DNA from: CBDESN01 sp965242495
GTDB lineage: Bacteria; Pseudomonadota; Alphaproteobacteria; MPNO01
Reading direction: 5' to 3'
DNA: 64,000 nucleotides
Assembly: GCA_965242495.1 (NCBI GenBank)
Contig: OZ251446.1
Location: 2,852,001 to 2,916,000 of the forward strand
The notes under the pieces were generated by a model. That model did not search any database and was not told the origin of the DNA. It worked only from the letters and a program-made list of their open reading frames with translations. Below, in pieces: positions 29,521 through 38,985 of this stretch; position 1 is the first letter of the stretch; the number at the start of each line of letters is the position of its first letter. A program made the position numbers and the translations under genes.

Positions 29521-30903
29521 TCAGCCCGTCTCGCGGGTGATCGCCAGCCTCGGCTCGGCGGTCATCAGACGCCGATAGTTCTCCATATGCTCGCGCATGA
29601 ACACTTCGTCGGTCGCGGGCCCGGTGATCGTACCGTCGTTGCCGGTGCGGATGCGGCCGGGGATGCCGAGGCCCCGATGCATGTAGATCCATTCGTCTTC
29701 CTCGGCGGCGAGCCCGGCCTGGATCTGTTCGAAATTGGCCAGGTCGTCGACCTCGCCGAAATTGGGAAAACTCTCCTGGGTGCGCATACGCAGCGCGTTG
29801 ATCTCGTCCAGCGCGCCCTGCATCTCGCCATCCTCGTCCACCACCGCGGTCCCCCACCAGGTGGTGTCGGTTTCGGCCACCGAGACCGGGCGCATGACCT
29901 GGATGTGGTTGCCGAGGATGTGGAGGTTGGGGAAGACGTTGATGTTGACCGGCTCGGACGCGGCGAGGTCGAGCAGCCGGTCCGCCGCCCCGCCGAAGCG
30001 CCGGCGCAAATCCTCTTCGTAATGCTCCATACCCGGATGGGGGCCCTCGATCCGCCACAACGCGCCCGGCCGATCCTCGACGTTGGGCCGCTTGTCCTTG
30101 AAATGGTGGCCGTTGGCGAAACAGCGGACGTACATCGGCGCGTCGTCGGGGCTGTCCTTGTAGAACGACATGCCCTTGTCGCCTTCGGCGTCGGCAAGGT
30201 GCCGGTTCTCCATCGCCAGCAGCGACCGGTGCGAGAACAGCACATGGTAGCCGTCCGCCGAATTGTCGTAGAGCAGTTTCCAGTTGCCGTTGAACTTCAG
30301 CCGGTTGGCGTTGCACAGGACGACCTTGCCGCCGGGATGCCGGTCGAGCCATTCGTCGAGCGGCCCGGCGACCGGTCCCAGATAGTCGACCAGAGCGGGC
30401 GCGTCCGGGTTGAGCGTGCCGAAGACGAAGCCGCGATAGGACTCCACGCGCGGCAGCTGGGCCAGGTTGAACCCGGCGTCCGGCATGTCGCCGGCATAGC
30501 CCTCGGGCCACGGCACGCCGGCCAGCGCGCCCGTGTTGAGGTAGGTCCAGCCGTGATACGGACATTGGAACGACTTGGCCGAGCCGGACTCCCGGCGGCA
30601 CACGGTCGCGCCGCGATGGGTGCAGCGGTTGTAGAGGGCCCGGATCATCCCGGCCGAATCGCGCACCACGATGATCGGCCGCAGGCCGAGGGTCGAGCGC
30701 ACGAAGTCGTCCTTCGCCGGTATCTGGCTCTCATGCGCCAGATACACCCAGACCGCGCCGAAAATCCGGGTCATCTCGGCGCGGAAGATCGCTTCGTCGG
30801 TGTAGATCCGGCGATGGACCCGATCCTCGCGGATCAGCTGGTCGAAATCGTACCCCTCGAGATCCGGTATCGGCCCGGGGCCGCCGCTCCGCCGTCCAGT
30901 CAT
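29521..30903 (-). CDS. Aromatic-ring-hydroxylating dioxygenase alpha subunit (Rieske)
   Basis: This 460-residue catalytic subunit has the Rieske 2Fe-2S ligands C94-x-H96 and C114-x2-H117 (NRCTHRG and CPYHGW). The mononuclear iron site lies in NSADGYHVLFSH, with D217, H220 and H225. The length and both domains are normal for group II/III oxygenases that hydroxylate aromatic rings or aromatic amines. It lies 46 nt downstream of a glutamine synthetase-like ligase, an arrangement known from aniline catabolism. Confidence 0.93.
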   Translation of the reverse strand: MTGRRSGGPGPIPDLEGYDFDQLIREDRVHRRIYTDEAIFRAEMTRIFGAVWVYLAHESQIPAKDDFVRSTLGLRPIIVVRDSAGMIRALYNRCTHRGATVCRRESGSAKSFQCPYHGWTYLNTGALAGVPWPEGYAGDMPDAGFNLAQLPRVESYRGFVFGTLNPDAPALVDYLGPVAGPLDEWLDRHPGGKVVLCNANRLKFNGNWKLLYDNSADGYHVLFSHRSLLAMENRHLADAEGDKGMSFYKDSPDDAPMYVRCFANGHHFKDKRPNVEDRPGALWRIEGPHPGMEHYEEDLRRRFGGAADRLLDLAASEPVNINVFPNLHILGNHIQVMRPVSVAETDTTWWGTAVVDEDGEMQGALDEINALRMRTQESFPNFGEVDDLANFEQIQAGLAAEEDEWIYMHRGLGIPGRIRTGNDGTITGPATDEVFMREHMENYRRLMTAEPRLAITRETG

Positions 30904-30949
30904 GCCGCCACGATCCCGCCTCGCCGCCGACCCCGGCAATGGCTCCGGT

Positions 30950-32446
30950 TCAGAAGGCGTCGTAATACTCGTCCTGCTCCCAGCCGGTGACGTCCCGGCC
31001 GGGATCGTCGATCGCCTCATCTTCGCAGTATCGGGCGAACCGGTCCAGCTCGGCCCGTTTCATGGCGAGGTAGTAATCGACGAACCAATCGCCGAATTGC
31101 CGACGGTAGAGGCTGCTGGCGGCGAGCGCCTCGAGAGCCGCGTCCAGCGTCTTCGGCAGCGGCGGCCGGGGCGCGTCGTAGGCGTCGTCGTCGGCAGGAT
31201 GCGGGACCAGCCCGCGCTCGATCCCGTCGAGCCCGGCGGCGATCTGCGAGGCGATGAACAGATAGGGGTTGGCCGCCGGTTCGCCGGCCCGGTTCTCGAT
31301 CCGCGTCGCCGGATCGCCCGCGCGCCCCAGCACCCGCAACAGCGCGCCCCGGTGATCGCGGCCCCAGCCGGCCCGATCCGGGGCGAGCGAATTGGGCCGG
31401 AAGCGCCGGTAACCGTTGACCGTGGGCGCCGCGAAGACCGTGGCCGGCCCGGCATGGGCGAGCAGCCCGGCGAGAAAGGCGAGCCCCATATCCGAGAGCG
31501 CCGCGCCTTCGGCCTCCGGCGCGAACAGGTTGTCCCCCGTCGCCGCATCGGCCAGCGACTGGTGCAGGTGCCAACCGCTGCTGTAATGGCCGGCGACGCC
31601 CGGCCGGCTCATGAAGCTCGCGACATGGCCGTGGCGCCGGCAGATCTGGCGCACCGCGGTGCGGAACAGCACGTAGTCATCGGCGGCGCGCCCGGCCTCC
31701 ATGGCGGCGAAGGTGCATTCGACCTGACCGGGGCCCCATTCGTTCTCGACCGTGCGCAGCGGCAGGCCGAGCGCGGTGAGGCAGCGGGCGAGCTCGCTCA
31801 GGATCGGCTGCATGAGATCGAGGTTGGTCTCGGAGTGGTAGGAATAGCCGGGTTCGACGGGCGCGGTCGCGACCGGGCGGGCGCGGAGGCCGGGCCGGCC
31901 GACATTGTCCGCGGTGAGCCGCTCCTGGACCAGATGCGCCAGATAGAACTCGACCTCCAGCCCGATCCGTAGCGCCAGCCCGCGTTCGGCAAGCCGGTCG
32001 AGCTGGCGGCGGGCGAGGCGACGGGTCGAGAAATGGAACGGCGCGCCGTCGGCGAAGTATTCGTCGCACAGCACCCAGCCCACGCCGTCCGCCCAGGGCA
32101 GCGGCCGGAAGGTCGTCGGATCCGGCACGGCGACCAGGTTGGGCGAGCCGGTCATCTCGTCGAGCCCCATGCCGCCGCCGCGGGTGAAGGAGCGAAACAC
32201 GCGCCCGCCGGCGGCGTCGAGCGTCGAGGTCGCGACGTTGACGTTGTGGCCGTCGGCCAGGGCGTCGAGAAACGCCGCCGGAGCGAGGGCCTTGGCGCGC
32301 GAAGCCCCGTGCGGGTCGGCCCAGGCGAGGCGGACGAGCGCGAACTCGCCCGCGGCGATGCGCTTGCGCAATTCGGCGGCGCCCTGCGCTTGCGCTTCGG
32401 ACCACAGCCCGTGGCGGGCGATGAAACCTTCCCTCGCCATGCCCAT
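30950..32446 (-). CDS. Glutamine synthetase-like gamma-glutamyl ligase
   Basis: This 498-residue glutamine synthetase-fold enzyme is of the type used on amines other than ammonia (gamma-glutamyl-polyamine, -isopropylamide or -anilide synthases). Family landmarks are GLEVEFYL, VENEWGPGQVECTF, GWHLHQSL, the WGRDHRGALLRV ATP/glutamate region and ENRAGEPAANPYLF. It leads the dioxygenase operon. In aniline degraders such a ligase makes gamma-glutamylanilide, which the paired Rieske enzyme then oxidises. The actual amine here is unknown. Confidence 0.88.
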   Translation of the reverse strand: MGMAREGFIARHGLWSEAQAQGAAELRKRIAAGEFALVRLAWADPHGASRAKALAPAAFLDALADGHNVNVATSTLDAAGGRVFRSFTRGGGMGLDEMTGSPNLVAVPDPTTFRPLPWADGVGWVLCDEYFADGAPFHFSTRRLARRQLDRLAERGLALRIGLEVEFYLAHLVQERLTADNVGRPGLRARPVATAPVEPGYSYHSETNLDLMQPILSELARCLTALGLPLRTVENEWGPGQVECTFAAMEAGRAADDYVLFRTAVRQICRRHGHVASFMSRPGVAGHYSSGWHLHQSLADAATGDNLFAPEAEGAALSDMGLAFLAGLLAHAGPATVFAAPTVNGYRRFRPNSLAPDRAGWGRDHRGALLRVLGRAGDPATRIENRAGEPAANPYLFIASQIAAGLDGIERGLVPHPADDDAYDAPRPPLPKTLDAALEALAASSLYRRQFGDWFVDYYLAMKRAELDRFARYCEDEAIDDPGRDVTGWEQDEYYDAF

Positions 32447-32567
32447 GGAATACGGTCCGGCGGCGCGGATGTCGAGAGGCGGGCGGGTTGCGTATCCGGG
32501 GCGTTTGGATCACCATCGACGGGTGGGGATTCCTCACGGCATCCAGAGACAGCCAGGGAGCGGAATC

Positions 32568-33662
32568 ATGCAAAGGCGTCAGTTCCTGAAGAAGGGCGCC
32601 GCGGCTGGCGTCGCCGGCGCGGCCGCAACGGCGTTCGCCGCGCCCGCCATCGCGCAGCAGCGGGTCGACATGGTGATGGTCACCACCTGGCCGCGCGACT
32701 TCCCCGGTCTCGGCACCGGCGCGCAGCGCTTGGCCAAGCGCATCGCCGACATGTCGGAAGGTCGGATCAACGTGCAGTATTTCGCCGCCAAGGAGCGAGT
32801 CGGCGCGTTCGACTCCTTCGACGAGGTCGCCTCCGGCAACGCCCAGGCCTACCATGCGGCGGACTATTACTGGAAAGGCAAGCATCCCGGTTGGGCCTAC
32901 TATTCGTCCGTTCCGTTCGGCCTGACCGCGACGGAGGTGAACGCCTGGATCCGCTTCGGCGGCGGCCAGCAGCTGTGGGACGAGGTCGCCGGCAGCTTCG
33001 GCCTCAAATGCCTCATGGCCGGCAATACCGGCGTCCAGATGGGCGGCTGGTTCAACAAGGAGATCAACTCGGCCGACGATCTCAAAGGGCTGAAGATGCG
33101 CATCCCCGGCCTCGGCGGCGACGTGATGGCGAAGCTCGGCGCATCGCCGGTGTCGCTGCCCGGCGGCCAGATCTACGAGAACCTGGTCTCCGGCGCGATC
33201 GACGCCACCGAGTGGGTGGGCCCGTGGAACGACAGCTTCATGAAGTTCTACGAAGCGGCCAAATACTACTACTATCCCGGCATGCACGAGCCGGGCACCA
33301 TGCTGTCCTTCGGAATGAACGCCTCCTGGTGGGGCAAGCTGTCCAAGTCCGACCAAGCGATGATCGACGCCGCGACGGGCGCCGAGAACGAAATCATGCT
33401 GGCCGAATACAACGCCAAGAACGGCGCCGCGCTGGCCAGGCTGATCGGCGATCACGGCGTCAAGCTGCGCAAGTTCAACGACGACGTCTATGACAGCTTC
33501 GGCGAAGCGGCGGCCGAGGTGTTCGAGACGGTGCGCGGCCACAGCGACTTGGCCAGTCGTATCCACGAGAGCTTCCTGAAGGCCCGCAAGGACCTGGGAG
33601 GGTGGACGAAGATCTCCGATCAGGCCTACGTCGCGCAGCGCAACCGCGTGCTCGGGGTCTGA
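32568..33662 (+). CDS. TRAP transporter substrate-binding protein, DctP type, Tat-exported
   Basis: This 364-residue periplasmic binding protein has the twin-arginine leader MQRRQFLKKGAAAGV, then an Ala-rich core ending APAIAQ. The mature part carries TRAP DctP features such as GLKMRIPGLGGDVMAKLG, GGQIYENLVSGAIDATEWVG and a late SWWGKLSKSDQAMIDAATGAEN, each a separate block. Relatives bind organic acids such as 2-oxoacids. A clear ribosome site (cagggagcgg) precedes the ATG at 32568; longer frames upstream lack export features. It heads the dctP-Q-M operon, divergent from the ligase/dioxygenase operon. Confidence 0.93.
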   Translation: MQRRQFLKKGAAAGVAGAAATAFAAPAIAQQRVDMVMVTTWPRDFPGLGTGAQRLAKRIADMSEGRINVQYFAAKERVGAFDSFDEVASGNAQAYHAADYYWKGKHPGWAYYSSVPFGLTATEVNAWIRFGGGQQLWDEVAGSFGLKCLMAGNTGVQMGGWFNKEINSADDLKGLKMRIPGLGGDVMAKLGASPVSLPGGQIYENLVSGAIDATEWVGPWNDSFMKFYEAAKYYYYPGMHEPGTMLSFGMNASWWGKLSKSDQAMIDAATGAENEIMLAEYNAKNGAALARLIGDHGVKLRKFNDDVYDSFGEAAAEVFETVRGHSDLASRIHESFLKARKDLGGWTKISDQAYVAQRNRVLGV

Positions 33663-33723
33663 GCCGACCCGATGGCCGTTCCGGCGCGGGCGGGGCCGTC
33701 GGGCTCCGTCCGCGCCGGTGCTC

Positions 33724-34803
33724 ATGACGCAAGCTTCGCAAGACCGGCCGGACGCCGTCGGGGCCGCCGCGTCGCGGCCCGGGCGCCCGGCGGGCGGCGC
33801 CGTCGAATGGTCCCTCCGCACCCTCGCGCTGTCCGTCGTCGCCGTCGGGCTGATCTTCCCGATCAGCAACTACCTCATCTTCTGGCGCGGCTGGCCGGGG
33901 CTCGACGCGCTGTTCGCGCATCTCGGTTGGTTCGGCCTGGAGCCGCTGCGCGCGCCGCTCGACGGCGGCGCGGCCGCCCTGGGCTGGATCCAGCTGACGC
34001 TCTATCTCGCGCCGATCGTCGGCATCGCGCTGCTCGTCCCCAGATCGCGCGGCCGCTCCCTGGAGGACGACGCCGCGAGTCTCACCGCGCTCGCCGCCTA
34101 TATCGCGCGCGCGGCGTTCTGGGCCGTCTTCCTCGTCGGGCTCGCCGACATGGCGATCTCCTTCCTGCGGGTCGAGGGCCTGCTCGCGAACGTGGCGGGC
34201 GACAGCCTCGCGAAGGAGCTGGGACGATCGAGCTTTCGCGGCGACAGCGTCCACTACCCGCTGATCGCGGTCGCGCTGGTCGTCGCCGGCTTTACGCGGT
34301 CGCTGGGGTTCATCTGGCTCGCGTTGCTGGTCGTGCTGGCGGAGTTCCAGATCGTGCTCGCCCGCTTCGTCTTCTCCTACGAACAGGCCTTCATGGCGGA
34401 TCTGGTGCGCTTCTGGTACGCCGCTCTGTTTCTGTTCGCCAGCGCCTACACGCTGATCGAAGAGGGGCATGTGCGGGTGGACGTCCTCTATAACGGGTTC
34501 GGCGAGCGCGCCAAGGCTTGGTGCAACACGCTGGGCGCGCTGCTGCTGGGGATGCCGCTCTGCTGGGTCGTGCTGACCCGGGGCATGTGGGAGAAGTCCA
34601 ACCTGATCAACGCGCCGTTGCTGAGCTACGAAGTGACCCAGGCCGGCTTCGGCATGTATGTGAAATATCTCATGGCCGGGTTCCTCGTAGTCTATGCGCT
34701 CTCGATGCTGGCGCAGTTCGCGAGCCAGTTCCTGAGCGGCGCGGCGACGCTCCTGCGCGGCCCGGCGGCGGGCGGGCCGCGGCGCGCGGCGGGCGCGGGC
34801 TGA
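33724..34803 (+). CDS. TRAP transporter small permease, unusually long DctQ type
   Basis: This 359-residue inner-membrane protein is about twice the usual DctQ size. The canonical four-helix DctQ domain lies in the C-terminal half (about 190-345, around FSYEQAFMADLVRFWYAALF and EEGHVRVDVLY). About 190 extra N-terminal residues add several hydrophobic segments. The ATG at 33724 is preferred to the in-frame GTG at 33718. Together with the M subunit it forms the transporter channel. The extended form is known in some alphaproteobacterial TRAP systems, but the role of the extra helices is not clear. Confidence 0.87.
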   Translation: MTQASQDRPDAVGAAASRPGRPAGGAVEWSLRTLALSVVAVGLIFPISNYLIFWRGWPGLDALFAHLGWFGLEPLRAPLDGGAAALGWIQLTLYLAPIVGIALLVPRSRGRSLEDDAASLTALAAYIARAAFWAVFLVGLADMAISFLRVEGLLANVAGDSLAKELGRSSFRGDSVHYPLIAVALVVAGFTRSLGFIWLALLVVLAEFQIVLARFVFSYEQAFMADLVRFWYAALFLFASAYTLIEEGHVRVDVLYNGFGERAKAWCNTLGALLLGMPLCWVVLTRGMWEKSNLINAPLLSYEVTQAGFGMYVKYLMAGFLVVYALSMLAQFASQFLSGAATLLRGPAAGGPRRAAGAG

Positions 34804-34824
34804 CGCGGCGAACCGCGGGCGAGC

Positions 34825-37485
34825 ATGGAAACCGTCTTCCTCGCCGTCCTCATCCTGACGATGGCGGGCGCGCTGGCGTCGGGCTACCCGGTGGCGTTCG
34901 CGCTGCCGGGCTCGGCGATCCTGACCGTGGGCCTCGCCGCGCTGTGCGGCGCCGTCTTCGCCGGCGACGCCGACGCCTATTTCGTCCAGGGCGGGCCGAT
35001 CCAATGGCTCAACGCCGGGGTCACCAACTTCCGCGGCATCTATTGGGAGGCCGAGCGCGACACGCTCATCGCCATCCCGCTATTCGTCTTCATGGGCATC
35101 ATGCTGGAGCGCTCGAAGGTCGCCGAAGACCTGTTGATCACCATGGCGCAGCTGTTCGGGCCCATCCCCGGCGGGCTCGGCATCGCGGTGGTCTTCGTCG
35201 GCGCGCTGCTTGCCGCCACCACCGGCATCGTCGGCGCCACCGTCATCGCCATGGGGCTGATCTCGCTGCCGGTCATGCTGCGCAACAGCTACTCCCGGCC
35301 GCTCGCGACCGGAACCATCAGCGCCTCCGGCACGCTGGGCCAGATCATCCCGCCGTCGATCGTGCTCATCATCCTGGCCGACCAGCTCTCCAACGCGACC
35401 GATCAGGCGAGCACCCTGCGCCAAGCCGAGTACAAGCAGGCGACGGGCCAGTTCGCCATGCCGACCGAGTTCGATCTGACCTCGACCAGCGCGGGCGACA
35501 TGTTCCTGGGCGCGCTGCTGCCCGGCATGGTCCTGGTGGGCCTCTATATGGCCTACATCCTGGTCGCGGCGCTGATCCGGCCGCGTCTGGCCCCGCCGGT
35601 CCCGTTCGAGGGCGGATACGACCTGGCCTTCGCTTTGCGGGTATTCCTCGCCCTGGTCCCGCCGCTGGCGCTGATCTTCGCCGTGCTGGGCTCGATCATC
35701 CTGGGCGTCGCGACCGTAAACCAGGCCGGGGCGATCGGTGCGGTCGGCGCGCTCGTCATGGCCGGCTACCGTCTGATGGCGGGCCGGCGCGGCGCGTTCC
35801 GCCCGGCGATTCTGGCCATCGTCTCGGTCGCGGCGATCGCCGTGTTGCTCGAACTCTTCGACATCAACGTCAAGAACATCAAGAGCGGAACCGATGCGGT
35901 CGCGGTGACGCTGGCCGGGATCGCCGTGGCCGGCCTGCTGGTCGCCGTGGCCTGGAGCGGCTGGCGCGCCCACCGGATCGACGAGACCCTGAAAGGGGTC
36001 ATGATCGAGACCGCCAAGACGACCTCGCTGGTGTTCATCATTCTGCTGGGCGCGGCGATGCTGACCGCGGCCTTCCGTGCGTTCGGCGGCGAGGAGCTGG
36101 TGCGGGACTTCCTGACCGGCCTGCCCGGCGGCTTCATCACCAAGTTCCTGGTGGTCATGGCGGTGATCTTCCTGCTCGGCTTCTTCCTCGACTTCATCGA
36201 GATCGCCGTGGTGGTCGTGCCGATCATCGCGCCGATCCTGCTCGCCGACACCGGCGCCAACGTCACTGCGGTGTGGCTGGGGGTGATGATCGGGGTCAAC
36301 ATGCAGACCTCGTTCCTGACGCCGCCGTTCGGCTTCGCGCTGTTCTATCTGCGCGGCGTGGCGCCGCCCGACGTGAAGACGGTGCAGATCTACGCCGGCG
36401 TCGTGCCGTTCATCCTGTTGCAGCTTGCCGGCCTCGGCATCGCCGGCGCTTTCCCCTATCTGGTGAATTACCTGCCCAACCGCGTCTACCTAGCCTCCGA
36501 AACCGCCCCGCCGCCGAAGAATCCCCGACTCCAATTCTGCCTGGAGGACCATCTCTTCCGGGAATACGACCGGCGCGCGGACGAGCTGCGCGCGCATATC
36601 GCGACGGCGAAGGCGTTGGATATCCGCGACCTGCCCGCCGCGCGCCGCCACGCGCTGGCGGAGAGCTTCGCCGCCGCCGAAGCGACCTTCGACCTCGCGG
36701 TGAAGGTGCGCGAAGCGAGCGCCGCCCTGGATGCGTTCGTCCCGGGCTACCGGCCGCTGCATCGAGAGGTCCGCGCCATCCAGGCGGCGGTCCGCAGGCT
36801 GGACCGGGAGGCGGGCGAACTCGCGACCGATCTGCGGCGGTTGCCGCGCGGAGCCGGGGCGGACGAACGCCGTGGCCTGGAGCGGGAGATCGCCGGGATC
36901 CAGGACGACAAGCGCCGGCTCGAAGCCGAGCTGCCCGCGGATTGGGCCGGGCAGCGCAAGCGCTATCTCGCCCTTGCCGGGGCCGAGCGACGCGCGCGGC
37001 TCGCCTATCGGCGGAATGTCGACGGCGCATACGAGCCGATCGTGGCGCTGCGCGGGATCGTGGCTCAGGCGGACGCGCTCGCGGCGCTCGGCGACCGGCT
37101 AGCCGGCCTGCCGGCGACGGTCGCCGACGGCGCGCCCGTCGACCGGGCAGTGAGCGAGCTGCGGGCGGCGGAACGGGCCTTCAACCGCGTGGATGGGGCG
37201 GGTCACGTCAAGTCGCGCTTCTCGCGGGCGCGGCGCGCACTCACTCGCAACGCCCCGGATCGGGCCAAGGCGGCGGCGGAAATCGCCGAAGGCCTCGCGC
37301 GGCACGCCGCCGAGGTCGCTTGGCGGCGGCGCGCGCAGACGACGCTGGCGGCGGGGCTCGAAGCCTACGATCTGGCGATCCGGGACACGATTGGCCTCCG
37401 CCTCCAGGATCGCCTGCCCGGCGACCGCGCCGGCGTCGTCGCCGGCTGCCTGGCGGTCCACCGCGACATCTCGCTGAGCTTCTGA
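34825..37485 (+). CDS. TRAP transporter large permease DctM with long C-terminal extension
   Basis: This 886-residue protein contains a DctM domain over about residues 1-550, with many membrane helices. Typical blocks are PLFVFMGIMLERS, GTLGQIIPPSIVLIILAD, DFIEIAVVVVPI and QTSFLTPPFGFALFYLRG. From about 555 to the end it carries roughly 330 charged, alpha-helical residues rich in Ala, Arg, Glu and Leu that look like a cytoplasmic coiled-coil region. Ordinary DctM proteins are about 430 residues. Base composition does not change at the junction and no frameshift is seen, so the fusion looks genuine. Confidence 0.88.
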   Translation: METVFLAVLILTMAGALASGYPVAFALPGSAILTVGLAALCGAVFAGDADAYFVQGGPIQWLNAGVTNFRGIYWEAERDTLIAIPLFVFMGIMLERSKVAEDLLITMAQLFGPIPGGLGIAVVFVGALLAATTGIVGATVIAMGLISLPVMLRNSYSRPLATGTISASGTLGQIIPPSIVLIILADQLSNATDQASTLRQAEYKQATGQFAMPTEFDLTSTSAGDMFLGALLPGMVLVGLYMAYILVAALIRPRLAPPVPFEGGYDLAFALRVFLALVPPLALIFAVLGSIILGVATVNQAGAIGAVGALVMAGYRLMAGRRGAFRPAILAIVSVAAIAVLLELFDINVKNIKSGTDAVAVTLAGIAVAGLLVAVAWSGWRAHRIDETLKGVMIETAKTTSLVFIILLGAAMLTAAFRAFGGEELVRDFLTGLPGGFITKFLVVMAVIFLLGFFLDFIEIAVVVVPIIAPILLADTGANVTAVWLGVMIGVNMQTSFLTPPFGFALFYLRGVAPPDVKTVQIYAGVVPFILLQLAGLGIAGAFPYLVNYLPNRVYLASETAPPPKNPRLQFCLEDHLFREYDRRADELRAHIATAKALDIRDLPAARRHALAESFAAAEATFDLAVKVREASAALDAFVPGYRPLHREVRAIQAAVRRLDREAGELATDLRRLPRGAGADERRGLEREIAGIQDDKRRLEAELPADWAGQRKRYLALAGAERRARLAYRRNVDGAYEPIVALRGIVAQADALAALGDRLAGLPATVADGAPVDRAVSELRAAERAFNRVDGAGHVKSRFSRARRALTRNAPDRAKAAAEIAEGLARHAAEVAWRRRAQTTLAAGLEAYDLAIRDTIGLRLQDRLPGDRAGVVAGCLAVHRDISLSF

Positions 37486-37488
37486 AGC

Positions 37489-37521
37489 GCCGCCGCTTCG
37501 CGGCTCCCGTCCCGCGGCGGC
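37489..37521. terminator. GC-rich hairpin between convergent genes
   Basis: GCCGCCGC (37489-37496) pairs with GCGGCGGC (37514-37521) to give a perfect 8-bp stem. It lies 3 nt after the TRAP gene stop and before the convergent aminotransferase. No T-run follows, so it may be only a partial or bidirectional terminator. Confidence 0.4.
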
Positions 37522-37585
37522 AACGGATCGCAGAGTCCCGCCCGGCGATTCGAGAGCCCGATCCCGGCCGGGACCGGCGGCCCGT

Positions 37586-38767
37586 TCAATCCAGGGCCGG
37601 CGCCAGCCGGTCGAGCGCCCTCGACAACGTCTCCGCCGACGCCGCGAAGCACAGGCGCATCCGGCCTTCGCCGCCGGGGCCGAACGCCCGGCCGGGCGCG
37701 AGCCCGACGCCGCTGGTCTCGATCAGCTCATGGGCGAAAGCCAGGCTGTCCGAGACGCCGTCCACGGCGAAGAACGCATAGAACGCCCCTTCGGGGCGCG
37801 CGAGCGTAACGCGCCGCATGGCCGCGAGGCGCTGGAAGACGAGATCGCGGTTGCGCCGGTAGCGTTCGACCGTGGCGGCGATCAGCGGCTCGCCGTCGCG
37901 GATCGCGGCGACGCCGGCATGCTGTACGAAGGTCGTGGGCGAGGCGATGTTGTATTCGTTCAGCTTCGCGAAGCTGTCGCCGAGAGCCGCCGGATGGGTC
38001 AGCCAGCCCAGCCGCCAGCCGGTCATGGACCATGACTTCGAGAAGCTGTTGATGACGATCAGCCGGTCGTCCGGCTCGGCCAGATCGAGGAAGGAGGGCG
38101 CCCGGACGCCGTCATAGACCAGCCGGACATAGACCTCGTCGGCCACCACGTAGAGGCCGCGGGCGCGGCATCCGTCGAGGATCGCCCGCTGCTGGTCCGC
38201 CCCGATGACCCAGCCGGTCGGGTTGCCCGGCGAGTTGACGAAAATCCCGACCGTGCGGTCGTCGCAGGCGTCGAACAGCGCGTCGAGATCGAGCCGCCAG
38301 CGGCCCCGGTCGTCGGCGTCGAGGGTGACGACGCGCGCCTCGCCGCCCATGACGTGCGTTGTCTCGCAGCAGTTGGGCCAGACCGGACCGACGACGACCA
38401 TGTTGTCGCCCGCATCGACCAGCAGTTGCGACGTCAACATGATCGCGTTCATGCCGGATCCGGTGACCGTCAGCCGGTCGACGCCGACCGGCCGTCCGTG
38501 GAGGCCGGTGGCGTAGGCCGAGATCGCCTCCAAGAGCGGCGGAACGCCCCGGTTCTGGGCGTAGAAGACGCGGTTCTCGCGCAGCGCGCGCAGCGCGGCG
38601 TCCTTGATGAAGTCGGGCGTCGGCAGATCGGGCTCGCCGAACCACAGCGGGATGATGCCGTCCCGCGCCATATGAGCGTCCGAAACCTCGCGGATCAGCG
38701 AGCCGGCCAGCCCGCCGATCGCCGGCCGCATCGGACGCGCCGCCCCTGATGCTATCTCGTCCATCAT
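37586..38767 (-). CDS. Class I/II PLP-dependent aminotransferase
   Basis: This 393-residue fold-type I enzyme binds pyridoxal phosphate through the lysine in INSFSKSWSMTGWRLGW. Supporting motifs are TVTGSGMNAIML (cofactor phosphate region), NSPGNPTGW and ADEVYVRLVY, and a C-terminal MRLCFAAS with the carboxylate-binding Arg. It resembles aspartate/aromatic-type aminotransferases of broad range. The start at 38767 (MMDE) or the next ATG at 38764 are equally likely. It faces away from the low-G+C operon that begins at 38986. Confidence 0.9.
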   Translation of the reverse strand: MMDEIASGAARPMRPAIGGLAGSLIREVSDAHMARDGIIPLWFGEPDLPTPDFIKDAALRALRENRVFYAQNRGVPPLLEAISAYATGLHGRPVGVDRLTVTGSGMNAIMLTSQLLVDAGDNMVVVGPVWPNCCETTHVMGGEARVVTLDADDRGRWRLDLDALFDACDDRTVGIFVNSPGNPTGWVIGADQQRAILDGCRARGLYVVADEVYVRLVYDGVRAPSFLDLAEPDDRLIVINSFSKSWSMTGWRLGWLTHPAALGDSFAKLNEYNIASPTTFVQHAGVAAIRDGEPLIAATVERYRRNRDLVFQRLAAMRRVTLARPEGAFYAFFAVDGVSDSLAFAHELIETSGVGLAPGRAFGPGGEGRMRLCFAASAETLSRALDRLAPALD

Positions 38768-38985
38768 CCCCTCAAGATGGGGATGATCGCCGGCCCTGTC
38801 GAGCCTCTCCGGGCCCCGCGCCGGACAGTTTCGCGACTGCGGGCGGACGGTCCGTCCTGGGACGCGCACGCGCATGTCCAAAACCGTCCGGGAGGCTGCG
38901 CCGCCTTTCTCGAACGCCGCGAGCCGCGGAGGGCGGGTGGCCCGGGGCGACGGCAGGCTTGCGGCTTGTCCGGGAGTCGTTTACC

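Noticed and set aside
34518..37781. 1,087-codon frame overlapping the TRAP permease genes
   Set aside because: It is a shifted-frame translation of the DctQ/DctM genes with Arg/Gly-rich composition.
37586..38881. Longer N-terminus for the aminotransferase reaching 38881
   Set aside because: The extra 38 residues have no family similarity; the usual start matches ATG at 38767 or 38764.
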